This document shows, in pieces, positions 26,420 through 36,561 of a stretch of DNA of 64,000 bases (within the stretch, counting starts at the first letter, position 1; every line of letters starts with the position of its first letter). The stretch comes from Toxorhynchites rutilus septentrionalis (lineage: Eukaryota > Arthropoda > Insecta > Diptera > Culicidae): NCBI RefSeq assembly GCF_029784135.1, contig NC_073745.1, positions 275,134,166 to 275,198,165 on the forward strand. The letters are read 5' to 3'. The position numbers were made by a program, and so were the translations under genes. The notes below the pieces were generated by a model. It did not search any database, had not been told where the DNA came from, and was given only the letters and a program-made list of their open reading frames with translations.

Positions 26420-26785
26420 GGTTATATCATAGATATAACCCACTCATTTTTTTTAAACTTAATATATACAGCTTTGATGGGATATCCATCAATCGCTAGG
26501 GTGTTCCAAACATCATCTAACGATTCCCCTGCATACTCAAAATGTTTTGTTTTCAGTTCAGGGTTCCTTGTTTCAAGTTTTTCATCTAAGTGAGATCCCT
26601 CATGATCATGAGAAGGATTGAGCTTGCTAACTCCCAGAAAAGAAGAGACATCCGCCATTCAACTCGTTTGAAAGCACTGCGTCCTGGATAGCAACGAACA
26701 TAGCATCAAGATTCAATTGATCATAATGATACATCGTATCGAACCCATGAGAAAATACGTTCAAAGAACAGTGCTTTCCTGAACG
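26420..26785 (-). pseudogene. unassigned coding-like relic
   Basis: Two overlapping minus frames look protein-like: HCSLNVFSHGFDTMYHYDQL around 26700-26770 and KTKHFEYAGESLDDVWNTLA around 26490-26560. They are separated by a frame change, which suggests one disrupted coding segment. I do not recognise the family; a transposase or host exon fragment are both possible. It lies directly between a GACGTAGG-family end and a MITE fragment. Confidence 0.3.
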
Positions 26786-26826
26786 AACTCCCCCTCCTCG
26801 CGTTACGTATTTCGTGCACGACGCCT
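26780..26826. mobile_element. end fragment of the GGCGTCGTGCAC MITE
   Basis: CTCCCCCTCC followed by GCGTTACGTATTTCGTGCAC and GACGCC matches the right end of the complete element at 18701-18855. The left half is missing. Confidence 0.6.
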
Positions 26827-26959
26827 TATCGCAGCAAATGAGTATCAACATTTCACCTAATAATCAAACGTATGCGTAGAAGGTTAGTGAGCTGAAGGTA
26901 TGAAGGAATATCTTGCAATGCCGTCTGGAATAACCGAGTCAAAGCGTTGTGTTCGTACC

Positions 26960-27260
26960 CGCTTTTGAAGTCCATGCCAGGAAAACACATTCCGGAGTGC
27001 AAACATGCATGCGGGTACAAATGCGGACCCGGCTTGCATGAATCAATAACTTCAACTTTTTATACTATAGAGTCTTAAACTTGAAAGTTCATTCGCCTCT
27101 AGTTTTACTGATTTCTCCAGGTTCTTTGGTTTTGATTTCCATGTGGGGGAGACACTTCCGGTCTGCAAGAAGTCCATGTGGGGGAAGCACTTCCGGTCTG
27201 TACCCGCAGCTTGCATGTATTTTCAATGATATTTTCCCCAAGCTCCTTGGTTTTGAAGTA
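26960..27260 (-). repeat. 90-bp repeat block with old SINE tail
   Basis: Minus-oriented degenerate 90-bp repeats (CTTGGTTTTGAAGTACGTGTTAGGG form). They include a minus-oriented SINE tail at about 27060-27105 (TTCATTCGCCTCTAG), which is also present in the paralogous block near 50100-50170 and therefore predates their separation. Confidence 0.55.
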
Positions 27261-27815
27261 CGTGTTAGGGAAACAAATTCTGTTCTGCATATACTGCCAT
27301 TTCATGCCAAACCGATGTAGTGGTTCTCAGATTTTCGTAAACAGTGGTAATTTTGCTCTTTATCTCGAAATGTCAGAACCGTATTTTTTTCAATAGGGTG
27401 CACATTTCCATTTTAGGGTGATTTAGGACGGTAATTTTTGTTGATATTTGTTTTTGTTTGCAAAACAAACAAACATATGAAACAGAGTGAGCAGGGAACT
27501 TGCGTATTTGAATCGTGTGCGAAGTCGAAAGCCATGCGTTTGAGACTAAGAAAGCACATTTTTTGACGTAGGATTACGTTTTTCGGGAACATATTGGGGA
27601 ACAAATTTAAAATCGAGAATCGAGCACATCGTGAAAATTGTCGAATTTCAAACGCTTATTGCTCAGTCATTTCAGGATGGATTGATTAAATTTTTGCGTC
27701 AAAGAAAAAAAAAGTCACAGGAATGTTGTGTCCGAGACACGACCGCATAGTTGACGTAGGATTCCGTTAGGCTATCTGTTGATTTTGGATATGCTTGAAG
27801 AATTACATCGTTAAA

Positions 27816-27853
27816 CTCTTTGATAATGATTTGGTGACCCTGAAAAAGATGCC
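27816..27853 (-). terminator. degenerate histone 3' stem-loop and HDE
   Basis: Minus strand reads GGCATCTTTTTCAGGGTC then ACCAAATC and, about 15 bases on, AAAGAG (27821-27816), the order of a replication-dependent histone stem-loop and U7-binding downstream element. The 30.7-kb copy shows that the stem is a deletion product. Confidence 0.55.
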
Positions 27854-28013
27854 GAATGAGACATGATGATAACCGCCCTCTGTAACCCTAGACGAGATGT
27901 CTCCTGTGTTATATATGGATGAAATAAAGAAAAAAAAACTCGCCAATGTAATATAAGATAATTATCAATACCGAACACAATTATCAATTTTTGTCATCAG
28001 TAAAAACATGTTA

Positions 28014-28318
28014 CTCGATTATCCGCGAAAGTGAGTTCACTTGTAATTCTATAGAACTTATCGGAATTTGCCAGTGAGTGGTAGGGTCTTGTTCTTTTGT
28101 TTTGTTCATGTCCTTCACATTATCTTATCACTGGTGTAAACGACCTTACAGATGGATAGTTTAATGATTTCTGTATTGAGTAAACATAGTTTTCATGCTT
28201 AAAGATCTCTTTTTTTGTGTCTGCACCTAATTTTAAGCCCTTTATTGCGTTATCCGCGATTTTCGTAATCCGCGGTGAGCTAGCCCGACTATTCCGCGGA
28301 TAATCGGGGTTCTACTGC
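28014..28318. mobile_element. pogo/Tigger-like MITE
   Basis: The right end is CCGCGGATAATCGGGGTTCT followed by ACTG (28294-28317), the reverse complement of pogo/Tigger-type termini; the left end keeps CGATTATCCGCG (28016-28027). The inverted paralogue at 30410-30440 lacks the insert, giving an empty site. The interior (GTGAGTGGTAG, TGATTTCT(G/A)TATTGAG) matches the second copy starting at 58182. Confidence 0.7.
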
Positions 28319-29373
28319 ATAGAGAAAACATATTCGAAATAGAAAAGGTAATTTTCTTTTATAATATTTATTTTCTGGGATTTTGTTCAACCTTTTATTC
28401 AACCCAATGCGAATTTTAATTGGACTAACAACACCTTATATTAAATGTAGAGCATATGGGAAATCACTTTTTCGTATATTTCTTCACTTTTCCAATTTTT
28501 CTCACCGTATGAACATTCCTTGGGTGGAAATGAACACAAAAAACAGACAGCTGAAACCGAACCACCCGTTCTCGACTGGGAACACACCTTGATTTTAATT
28601 TATGAACATTTCAATGACTCGTTTCTAATTTCAAGTTATTTTAACACAACTGCTACTATATACAATTTTACACTTACACTTGTGCTAAATTTTTCACAAT
28701 ACACTATCAATCATCGATATGAACTTTCACGAAGCAACCAATATTAAAGTTCCAAATTTGAATTTCATTTGCTAGAATTAATCGTATCACTCACCTTACA
28801 TGCAATATAAAAATGCCCCCGACTTGCATACATTTGGAATGCCGATTTCCCCAGGGCACCTTGGTTTTGATGCCTCTGTTAGGGGACACATTTCGGTAGG
28901 AACAAAAGTTCCCCCTACTTTCATGTATTTTCAATGCCGATTTTCCCCAGGCAGCTAGGTTTTGATGTCTCTGTTAGGGAATCGCCGCATGTGTCGTCAA
29001 TTTAGACCAATCAGAAGCGGATATTTCCGTTAGGATAGGGGTTGAGATTTTTCAATTGTTCGATGTTAGTTTCATGACATATATTATTTTATTCAATGTA
29101 CAAAATTGTTATGGAGTGCTGGAATCGATTGACGCAAAAATTTCATCAAACCATCATGAAATGACTGAGCAATAAGCGTTTGAAATTGGACAATTTTCAC
29201 GATGTGCTCGATTTTCGATTTTCAATTTGTACCCCAATATGTTCCCGAAAGACGTAATCCTACGTCAAAAATATATGTCATGAAACTAACTCTCGAACAA
29301 TTGAAAAATCTCAACCCCTATCCCAACGGAAATACTCATTTCTGATTGGTCGAAATTGACGACACATGCGACG

Positions 29374-29801
29374 CACAGTGGTCCCTCAGAAATTCTAGGT
29401 GGTATTAAATAGAAAATTGAATGGAAATGCCTTGAAATTTGGTGTACGGGGGTTTTCGAAGGTGCTGAATCTATTTTTGAGTCATTTTGATTACGAACTC
29501 CTAAGCAAGGGCTGGGGGAGGGGGTAAAATTCAAAATTTTCGGAAAAAACACGTGTCTAAATAAATGTTTTCAAACTTCCTGAAAACGTTCTCAATATTC
29601 TTTTTACCCAAAAACCAGAAGGGGGTGCAGGGCTAGGGGATAAAATTAAAAAAAAAATTGAGAAACACGTGTGGGGTATCAAAATATTATAAAAAATAAA
29701 ATCGTCACGGACACTGTTGCCACCATGTACCATTCATTCGGTCAGGCATTGTTGTTCATTTTTCTATTTATTGCCACTAGAATTTCTGAGGGACCACTGT
29801 G
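29374..29801. mobile_element. non-autonomous Transib-like element
   Basis: Termini CACAGTGGTCCCTCAGAAAT are repeated in inverted orientation at the right end (closing CCACTGTG at 29794-29801). A 5-bp duplication CGACG flanks it (29369-29373 and 29802-29806). Transib elements have CAC-starting termini resembling the V(D)J heptamer CACAGTG and GC-rich 5-bp duplications. The inverted paralogue near 28985 shows the uninterrupted site. The 428-bp interior has no transposase. Confidence 0.8.
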
Positions 29802-30059
29802 CGACGGGTCCCTAACATAGACATCAAAACCTAGCTGCCTGGGGGAAATTGGCATTGCAAATACATGAAAGTAGGGGAAACTTTTGTTCCTACCGAAATG
29901 TGTTCCCTAACAGAGACCCCAGGCAGGGAAATAGGCATTGCAAATTCATGAAAGTAGGAGGAGCTTTTGTTCCTTCTTCGTCTTCTTCTTAAATGGCTCT
30001 AACGTTCCTAGAGGAACCTGGCCGTCTCAACGTAGTATTACTTCCGTAATTTTTTTTAT

Positions 30060-30125
30060 TACACCCATACCTCGCTATACGGCCTCTCTTTATACGACAT
30101 TTCGCTATAACGGCCCTCTTCAATT
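30060..30125. mobile_element. possible Tc1/pogo-type terminus
   Basis: CCTCGCTATACGGCC and CGCTATAACGGCCC are of the type found at Tigger/pogo-like ends. No partner end was found. Confidence 0.25.
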
Positions 30126-30687
30126 ATTTAATAATTTCATTATTTTTCAGACAAAATGCCACCGAAATGATTATCGACTACGGAGACTGATAAAAAGAGT
30201 TGCTGATAATCAGTCATGCTGGGAACTAAACTAGAACTATACATTGAGCTGAAATTTTGCACAGGGTTAGTTGAGTTGATTCTCTACATATAGTATTGGG
30301 TTTTGTTAGTCCAATTAAAATTCGCATTGGGTTGGATAAACACTCAGAAAGTAAAAATTATAAAAGAAAACTATCTTTTCCATTTCAAATATGTTTTCTC
30401 TATATCAAAGTAACGTGTTTTTACTGATGAGAAAAATTTATAATTGTGTTCGGTATAGGTAATTATTTTATATTACATTGGTGAGTTTTTTTTCTTTATT
30501 TCATCCATACATAACACAGGAGGCATTTCGTCTAGGATCACAAAAGGCGATTTTCATCATATCTCGTTCCACTTCGGTATCTTTTATCTGATACGCACCA
30601 TCCAAAGACTGTTTACCATCCTTCTGTCATCATCACCCGGTAAACACTGGTAGAGTGAACAAACAATACCCAACAACCAAACAAAAC

Positions 30688-30721
30688 GGCCTTTCAGGGC
30701 CACCAAATCATTATCAAAGAG
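30688..30721 (+). terminator. histone 3' stem-loop (shortened) and HDE
   Basis: GGCCTTTCAGGGCC (30688-30701), then ACCAAATCATTATCA, then AAAGAG (30716-30721). The stem has lost about two bases compared with the consensus GGCCCTTTTCAGGGCC, but flank and downstream element are intact. Confidence 0.6.
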
Positions 30722-31038
30722 TTTAACGATGTGATTCTTCAAACATATCCAATCAACAGGTAGCCTAACGGAATCCTACGTCAACTATGTGGTCGTGTCT
30801 CGGACACAACCCTCCTGTGACTTTTATTACGTTGAGTTCAGCGTACTTGCGTACTTTTCTAACGGTGTTAATGACCGCGGCGCTAGATACAGGGTAATTT
30901 TTTTGAGTGTTCGTTTATCAAACTAATATTTCTGTGAGCTGACGCGGTGTTCGGGACTAGTGTCAAAGTGAAAATTGTTCTGTTTGTATTGCCCCCGAAC
31001 CCAAACAACGTTAACAATTCATATAATTTTCGTGCTCT

Positions 31039-31347
31039 GTGGAAAATATGTTTTTACTAAAAATTGCATTTAACGACGAAACATCAACAAAAAAAATGAA
31101 GATAATTAATGAAGATGTACATCACGTTACTGTCGATGGAATCTGTAATCCGTCCATAAACTTGTTTTTTTGTTTCAAACGAAACATTGAATCTGGTCGA
31201 TATGTTGTTTCAATAAACTGGCCCTACTTGCCAACAGCACGCGAAACCATGGACCTGTTGAAAGGCGAGTATGCTTTCTTTATTTTGACATGTAAATTGG
31301 TCATCTATATCGTACAATTTGACACCTATAGACTTATTTTTGTGTAG
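31039..31347 (+). CDS. unrecognised open frame, 102 codons
   Basis: The frame beginning at ATG 31048 (the first codons upstream are not an ATG start) reads MFLLKIAFNDETSTKKMKII, later SGRYVVSINWPYLPTARETM, and ends at TAG 31345-31347. Composition looks protein-like rather than repeat-derived and a possible splice donor (GGCGAGTATGC) lies after LLKG near 31265. I do not recognise a domain; the N-terminal strand pattern could be a ubiquitin-like or PB1-like fold, but this is speculation. It may be an exon, an unknown transposon piece, or chance. Confidence 0.25.
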   Translation: MENMFLLKIAFNDETSTKKMKIINEDVHHVTVDGICNPSINLFFCFKRNIESGRYVVSINWPYLPTARETMDLLKGEYAFFILTCKLVIYIVQFDTYRLIFV

Positions 31348-31349
31348 TT

Positions 31350-32600
31350 ATATAAAGCCTCTCATTTATAAGAATAAATCGAAAACGCTTGAGGTCTAAC
31401 TAAATAAGACCACCTTAAGCGTAGTCGTGACTAGTATTAATCATGAAAAAATGTCTGCTCAGCCTGTGAGGCGAATCGCTAAATCTGTTCGTTTGATTAT
31501 CACATATCGATCGTTTACAAAAAAAAATCATATCCGACCATATTTTAGAAAGAGTTCATAGAACCATCGTCCATCAAATCAATCTATTCACAATATGCGA
31601 CGTGACGTTGGAACCATGCAAATATAATTAAAATGATTCCGTCGTTTTAATATTTAATACATTTATTTTTAATCAATTATACGTAGCGCGGCACGTGTCT
31701 TTAAATATAAATCCGTCCAATGTTGATCATTTTATATTAAAAAATGAGACCAATAAACTGCAACGGTAAATGTGTTTTTGTTATTTTCACAAAAAAAATC
31801 ACCCAGTTTCACGCACAGCACTTTTGTTGATATTTTCGCTGCTTTGCTTCAATTTATCCGATCTTTACTCTTTTGTAGTCTATTTTTGTGAATCTTGATC
31901 GAAACTGCCCGTGTTCGGATTGAACTAGATCTCGACGATGGTTAAAAATATTAATGTTCGCGGAAATATTATTACCCATTGTCTTTCACGTGATTTATTA
32001 CTATCTTCATGATATGACATGATGTAAAGCAGTCAATTGAAAATAGTATGAATGATGTTCAGATTGATATATTCGAAAGTAGTAACACAACTGAATTGAC
32101 AAACAGCAGCCAAACTGTCAATTCAGTTCAATATGATTAATATGACGAGAAGTTAAATTCAAGTGGATTCTGACTTGTTGCATCGGGTGTAAAAATGAGT
32201 ATCAAGGAATTCACGTCAACCAAAAATAATGCTAGACTCAGAGTATCGCGTTTGCATCACGTCACATTAGTTGTCAACACTTGTTATAACACTCGGCTGA
32301 CACAGTTTGTCAATTTGTAATCACATTCAAGCGCAAACGCTTTTTTCAAACGAAAATTAAGCCAACCGTAGCTCTGCGATTGCATGTAATTTCAATTCCG
32401 TGACCGGAAAAAATCTCTTCAAGGAATAACTCCAACAGAAACAACCGCTCCTAAAAAAGACGGGTGGGTAATGTCGGGGACATAACCGGAGTGACGTAGG
32501 ACTATACAAAGGGGACAGCTTTTGTTAAATATATATTTTAAATATATTGTTTTATTTTCTTCTCCTACGTGAATACCTACCTATCTACCTGAAAAATGGA
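31350..32600. other. no gene recognised; one GACGTAGG box
   Basis: AT-rich DNA. A GACGTAGGACTATAC box at 32493-32507 is preceded by a hairpin-like GGGTGGGTAATGTCGGGGAC/ATAACC end of the family. Nothing else could be assigned. Confidence 0.35.
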
Positions 32601-32615
32601 TTAGTTTACTGTTTA

Positions 32616-32651
32616 CTCTTTATGAATATGTTGATGGTTCTGAAAAGAACC
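32616..32651 (-). terminator. perfect histone 3' stem-loop and HDE
   Basis: On the minus strand AAA, then GGTTCTTTTCAGAACC (32651-32636), then ATCAACATATTCAT and AAAGAG (32621-32616). Stem GGTTCT/AGAACC and loop TTTC fit the histone consensus exactly. It lies downstream of the H2A pseudogene on the same strand, as in a real histone gene. Confidence 0.85.
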
Positions 32652-32652
32652 T

Positions 32653-32830
32653 TTGGTGTTGTGTTTTTGTTATCACTCGATATTCCCATCTTGTTCGGTT
32701 AAACCTTCCTGTTTAGCTATTGCGTTTGCCACTCGCCACAGCTTTCACAGTTGGAAAATTAATTCCCATCCAGTTTGTGACATGTTGTTCAGTAAATTAC
32801 ATTTAATGCGACGTGCCGGAGAAACACTTT
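32653..32830 (-). repeat. direct repeat partner of 33400-33570
   Basis: About 170 bp (TTATCACTCGATATTCCCAT through GCGACGTGCCGGAG) recurs at 33400-33570 at roughly 90 percent identity by eye. It is the 3' part of the H2A pseudogene units, so the locus was locally duplicated. Confidence 0.7.
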
Positions 32831-33062
32831 GCCACTTACTGAAACTAATTGTTGCCTTGATGAGCGCCGAACCGAAGCACTCCGACGGCCGAAACTCTAT
32901 AATCGCTGTTAGGTATACTGGTGCTCCGGCACCAATCCGTTCGGCTTAGTTACCCTTGCGGAGCAATCAGTGAATGCGACCAACAGGGAACTGGAGACCT
33001 GCACGGTTCGAGTGAGACTTTGCCTTTCCCTTAAATTGTTCTCCTTTGTTACGTCCACGATG
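32700..33062 (-). pseudogene. histone H2A pseudogene 1
   Basis: The minus strand translates as [20 protein letters not shown] followed by H, a stop, LLRKGN, a stop, then AERIGAGAPVYLTAIIE. This is the H2A N-terminal tail and first half of the fold (residues about 9-57), found at 32895-33040. The start region is damaged (GRNKGEQF for GRGKGGKV). After residue about 57 the H2A sequence is lost, but a 3' region and a perfect stem-loop follow. A TATAAAA motif lies upstream at 33128-33121 on the minus strand. Two in-frame stops make it non-functional. Confidence 0.9.
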
Positions 33063-33242
33063 CCGATGCCGTACAACCACACGGGTTTACGGTTTGAAAG
33101 ATATTTTTTGGGATCCGCGCGTTTTATACACTAACGGTACACGCTCACAGGATAGAGACAAATCGGCAGACTCAGCCAAAGGGGCGAGTCCAACGAGACG
33201 AACGAATGAGCGTTAAAAGGCAGCGATGGCAAAAAAATACAT

Positions 33243-33300
33243 CTAGAGGCGAGTGAACTGCAAAGTTTAAAGCCTCTTAAAAACAAAGAAGAAGAAGAAG
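33243..33300 (+). mobile_element. 58-bp 5'-truncated SINE tail insertion
   Basis: CTAGAGGCGAGTGAACTGCA through AAGAAGAAGAAG, flanked by the duplication AAAAATACAT (33233-33242 and 33301-33310). It inserted into histone-spacer DNA. Confidence 0.8.
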
Positions 33301-33356
33301 AAAAATACATTCATTACGATTTGTTCGCTCGTTGGATTCACATGCAGGCTAAAAAG

Positions 33357-33397
33357 GGTCCTTTTCAGGATCACAAAATTATCTTCAATCTAAAGAG
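33357..33397 (+). terminator. histone 3' stem-loop (one wobble) and HDE
   Basis: GGTCCTTTTCAGGATC (33357-33372): stem GGTCCT/AGGATC with a G-T pair, loop TTTC. AAAGAG follows at 33392-33397. It converges on the minus-strand repeat at 33400-33570. No coding sequence remains upstream. Confidence 0.7.
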
Positions 33398-33966
33398 TTA
33401 ATTGTTTTGTTATCACTCGATATCCCCATCTTGTTCGGCTAAACCTTCCTGTCTAGCGATTTGTTGCCACTCGCCACAGCTTTCACAGTTGGAAATTTTT
33501 TTTCCATCCAGCTTTGTGACATGTTGTACAGTAAATTACATTAAATGCGACGTGCCGGAGCACCACTCAGTGTCGTATTGGAGGCGATTTTAACCTGTAA
33601 TTGAACATTTGCGATGACAGTGGTACAGTGTCGACTTTCAATGTGGGGTCATAATTTGGATTTCTATGTTTACAAAAATGTCCAACTAAATATGTCGCAT
33701 TACATGTCCGTCCAATTAGCTAACTGTCGAACTAATTGTAAATTACTGTACTTTCAATCTGGAAACAATTTAAGAATTGGTGAAAATTGAATAATCAGGA
33801 AAGTCCCCAACTATCAATAAGCTCAGAACAACTGCCAAATTCACATACTCATCAGATCCTGGCAAACAAATTATGAAAAAATCAATTTGTGTTTTATTAT
33901 TATTTTGGATATTATTTTAGAAAGCATTGAACTGTATTTCGTAAACTCTTTTTTGAAAGGTTTAAT

Positions 33967-33982
33967 GGCCCTGATAAGCGCC
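33967..33982 (-). terminator. degenerate histone stem-loop
   Basis: Minus strand GGCGCTTATCAGGGCC, with AAAACAA before and ATTAAACC after. One stem mismatch and loop TATC. It is placed downstream of H2A pseudogene 2, as expected. Confidence 0.55.
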
Positions 33983-34218
33983 TTGTTTTATGGAATGGTT
34001 CCAATTTAGAAAACTTTTTATACTCGTGGTTTTGAAAAAAACCATTTCGAACGCCCTCGATGCCGCCTTGTTCTGGATTTGCCACCAAAGCAGATTGTAT
34101 ACAGAACAAACTTTTTTTTTCTGCTACCAGCTGCCGTTTTGCGATTGCGTTTGCCACTCGCCACTCGCTGCAACTGCCTGTTGTCTTGATGTCCACCGAA
34201 CCGAATGTGTTCTGTTCT

Positions 34219-34427
34219 GAATGCGAGTTTTCTTATCGTCGCGAGCAGCTTTGCCAGCTAACTCGATCACTTCGGCGGCCGAAACTATATAACGCCGGCT
34301 AGGTGGACTGGTGCACTGGTACTAACGCGCTCGGCCTAGCTACCCATGCGGGGAACTCCAGATCAACACGGTTCGAGCGGGATTTTGCCTTTCCCTTCAC
34401 TTTTCCTCCTTTACCATGTCTGGACAT
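34219..34427 (-). pseudogene. histone H2A pseudogene 2
   Basis: The minus strand starts at ATG 34427 with MSRHGKGGKVKGKAKSRSNR (H2A is MSGRGKGGKVKGKAKSRSNR). In shifted frames follow AERVSTSAPVHLAGVI and AEVIELAGKAARDDKKTRI, so the fold region up to about residue 80 is recognisable. Small deletions removed LLRKGNY and part of the alpha-2 region and shift the frame. The C-terminal part decays before the stem-loop at 33967-33982. It is a different copy from pseudogene 1, with separate lesions. Confidence 0.9.
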
Positions 34428-34490
34428 GGCTGCTTGGGTTGGTTTGTTGATGTGTTGTGATGCGAACCAATGTGGTGTACGGTTTGGATG

Positions 34491-34940
34491 AGAATGATCG
34501 TTACGGAAGGAAGGAAGGTATTGTATTATAGAGACTTTAAACTTTTGCAGTTCATTCGTCTCTAGCCTTGAGAAAGGCCCTTTGAAAACTCTACTCTACT
34601 CTATTACTCTACTCCAGCGCTACCACCTCCGCCCTCTTGCCTTGAGAAAGGCACTCAATCCCTCGCCGTCCAGCTCGTCCAGCAACGATGTTGTCCAGTC
34701 GGTGTCCACACAAAGAATGATCGTTACGGAAGGAAGGAAGGTCTTGAATTATAGAGACTTTAAACTTTTGCAGTTCATTCGTCTCTAGCCTTGAGAAAGG
34801 CCCTTTGAAAACTCTACTCTATTCTACTCCAGCGCTACCACCTCCGCCCTCTTGCCTTGAGAAAGGCACTCGATCTCTCGCCGTCCAGCCCATGCAGCAA
34901 CGATGTTGTCCAGTCGGTGTCCACAAAAAGAATGTGATCG
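34491..34940. repeat. 224-bp tandem duplication
   Basis: GAATGATCGTTACGGAAGGA recurs 224 bp later (34491 and 34715), with a third partial start near 34930. Each unit contains a minus-oriented SINE tail (CTTTTGCAGTTCATTCG, then TCTCTAG) and CCTTGAGAAAGGC twice. A motif of the type TCGTTGCTGGACGAGCTGGA on the minus strand links it to the 710-bp array and to 16140. Confidence 0.7.
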
Positions 34941-35089
34941 TTACGGCAGCGGAGTGGGGATTTTTAAGCTGACTGGCTGGCTCGAGAATTACGCATGTGT
35001 GAGACTGCGATCAATGTTTCGTTCATTTTTTTCTTGTTCCTTTCCAATCGTGCTTCATTCTATTTCACTGCTGCTCTGGTTGCCCGTTT

Positions 35090-35385
35090 TGGTCGGTACG
35101 ATTTGAGGAGCACAAAATGGACCAATCAAAAATGGGCACATAGTGCATTTTAACAATGCTTGATATTTCACAATTATTCAATTATTTATCTCAAGAAAAA
35201 TGAAATGTTATTCGTTATTATAGATGCGTAGATATATTTCCTATCAATTGATGCAAAAACCTTTGCGATCTATTGAGAAATGATCGTGTTATAAGCGTTC
35301 CAAATCTTGCATTTTTTCCTACTTGTTCAGTGCCTAGATTTCCATTTCACCCCCTATATCTTCCGGTTAGACGTAGTCCTACGTC
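35090..35385 (-). repeat. GACGTAGG-family module
   Basis: Minus-oriented copy of the module: box at 35370-35385, AACCGGAAGATATAG, then a TTGATAGGAAATATATCTAC stretch, then a CCAAT-like TTTTTGATTGGTCC near 35118-35130. Confidence 0.6.
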
Positions 35386-35464
35386 AAAATGTGATGTCAC
35401 AAGTAGGAAATATTGTGGCGTAGGAAAAACATCATGGGTATGAATACCTCACAAAAAAACGTAA

Positions 35465-36145
35465 TCTATATATATAAAAATGGAGTGATGTCTGTCTGTC
35501 TGTCTGATTCTTATAGACTCGGAAACTACTGAACCGATCGACATGAAAATAGGTATGTAGGGGTTTTTGGGGCCGGGGAAGGTTTTCGTGATATTTTGAG
35601 ACCCCTCCCCCCTCTCTAAGGGGGGGCTGCCATACAAATGAAACACAAATTTCTGCATTACTCGGAAATTAACCAAGCAAACGAAACAAAGCAAAGTTGG
35701 CATGTGAAAGTTTTAGGGTGCAATAAATGTTTCTATGATGGTTAGACAGTCCTTCCCCCACTCAAAGGGGGGGCTGCCATACAAATGAAACACAAATTTC
35801 TGCATTACTCGAGAATTAATCAAGCAAATGAAACCAAATTTGGCATGTGGAGGTTTTAGGATGCAATAAATGTTTCTATGGTGTTAAGATACTCCTTCCC
35901 CCTCTCTTAGAGGGGGCTGCCGTACAAATGAAACACAAATTTTTGCATTACCCGAGAATTAATCAAGCAAATTAAACCAAATAAGGCATATGGAAACTTT
36001 AGGGTGCAATGAATGTTTCTATGGTTGTTAGATACTCCTCCCCCCTCTCTTAGGGGTGGCTGCCATACAAATAAAACACAAATTTCTGCATTACTCGAGA
36101 ATTAATCAAGTAAATGGGCGGGACGAAGTTTGCCGGGTTAGCTAG
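35465..36145 (+). mobile_element. non-autonomous Helitron
   Basis: It starts TCTATATATATAAAAATGG and ends GCCGGGTTAGCTAG, inserted between A (35464) and T (36146) with no duplication. TC at the 5' end, CTAG at the 3' end and A-T target are the Helitron signature. The interior has four tandem units of about 145 bp (GGGGGCTGCCATACAAATGA at roughly 35623, 35770, 35913 and 36056). No Rep/helicase is present. Confidence 0.8.
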
Positions 36146-36179
36146 TTTCTATTATAAATTCCGTTTCCGTTTTCGTTCT

Positions 36180-36400
36180 TAGAAATTTATTCTGAGATCA
36201 ATGTAATGGGAGCGAAGTCCCCATTGAACGATGATAAGAAATCGAGGCGCAATGGGAAGCGGCGCAAACTTGTGTTCTACCGATGGCCCGGTTAGTTTGA
36301 AACATAGGATACGATTCTTTAGCAAGGTCCGACCGAGCTTTAGCAAGCGTCGGATGGCTTACGATTGTATGACGCATTACGTGCATATATCATTCATTGC
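36180..36400 (+). repeat. dispersed repeat shared with 5105-5440
   Basis: GAGATCAATGTAATGGG through GGTCCGACCGAGC and GCGTCGGA matches the interior of the foldback-like element at 4.6-5.8 kb, with internal deletions. Confidence 0.6.
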
Positions 36401-36561
36401 TATTCAAAACTATTGCATCACGATCAAAGGAAATTTCCACAATTACAGGAATTTTTATTTCGGCACTTAGCGCGCAAAATTATTTCTTTTCTACTCGCGC
36501 ACGGTACCACGGACCGTCTTATAACCGTCAAAATATTACTAGCCTACTTGTGACCTTATAC

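Larger units (their letters stand above)
27565..30800. repeat. large inverted arrangement of histone-spacer modules
   Basis: Parts recur in mirrored order. 27565-27690 matches 29120-29266 inverted, 27753-28470 matches 30240-30782 inverted, and 28820-29080 matches 29275-29970 inverted. The outer modules each carry a histone-type 3' stem-loop pointing outward (minus at 27836-27853, plus at 30688-30701), and the centre has CCAAT motifs on both strands (near 29010 and 29345). This is the layout of a divergent histone gene pair whose coding parts are gone. Confidence 0.6.

Noticed and set aside
34582..34788. Coding sequence in the 224-bp tandem duplication
   Set aside because: The frame crosses a SINE tail and repeat junction; no motif.
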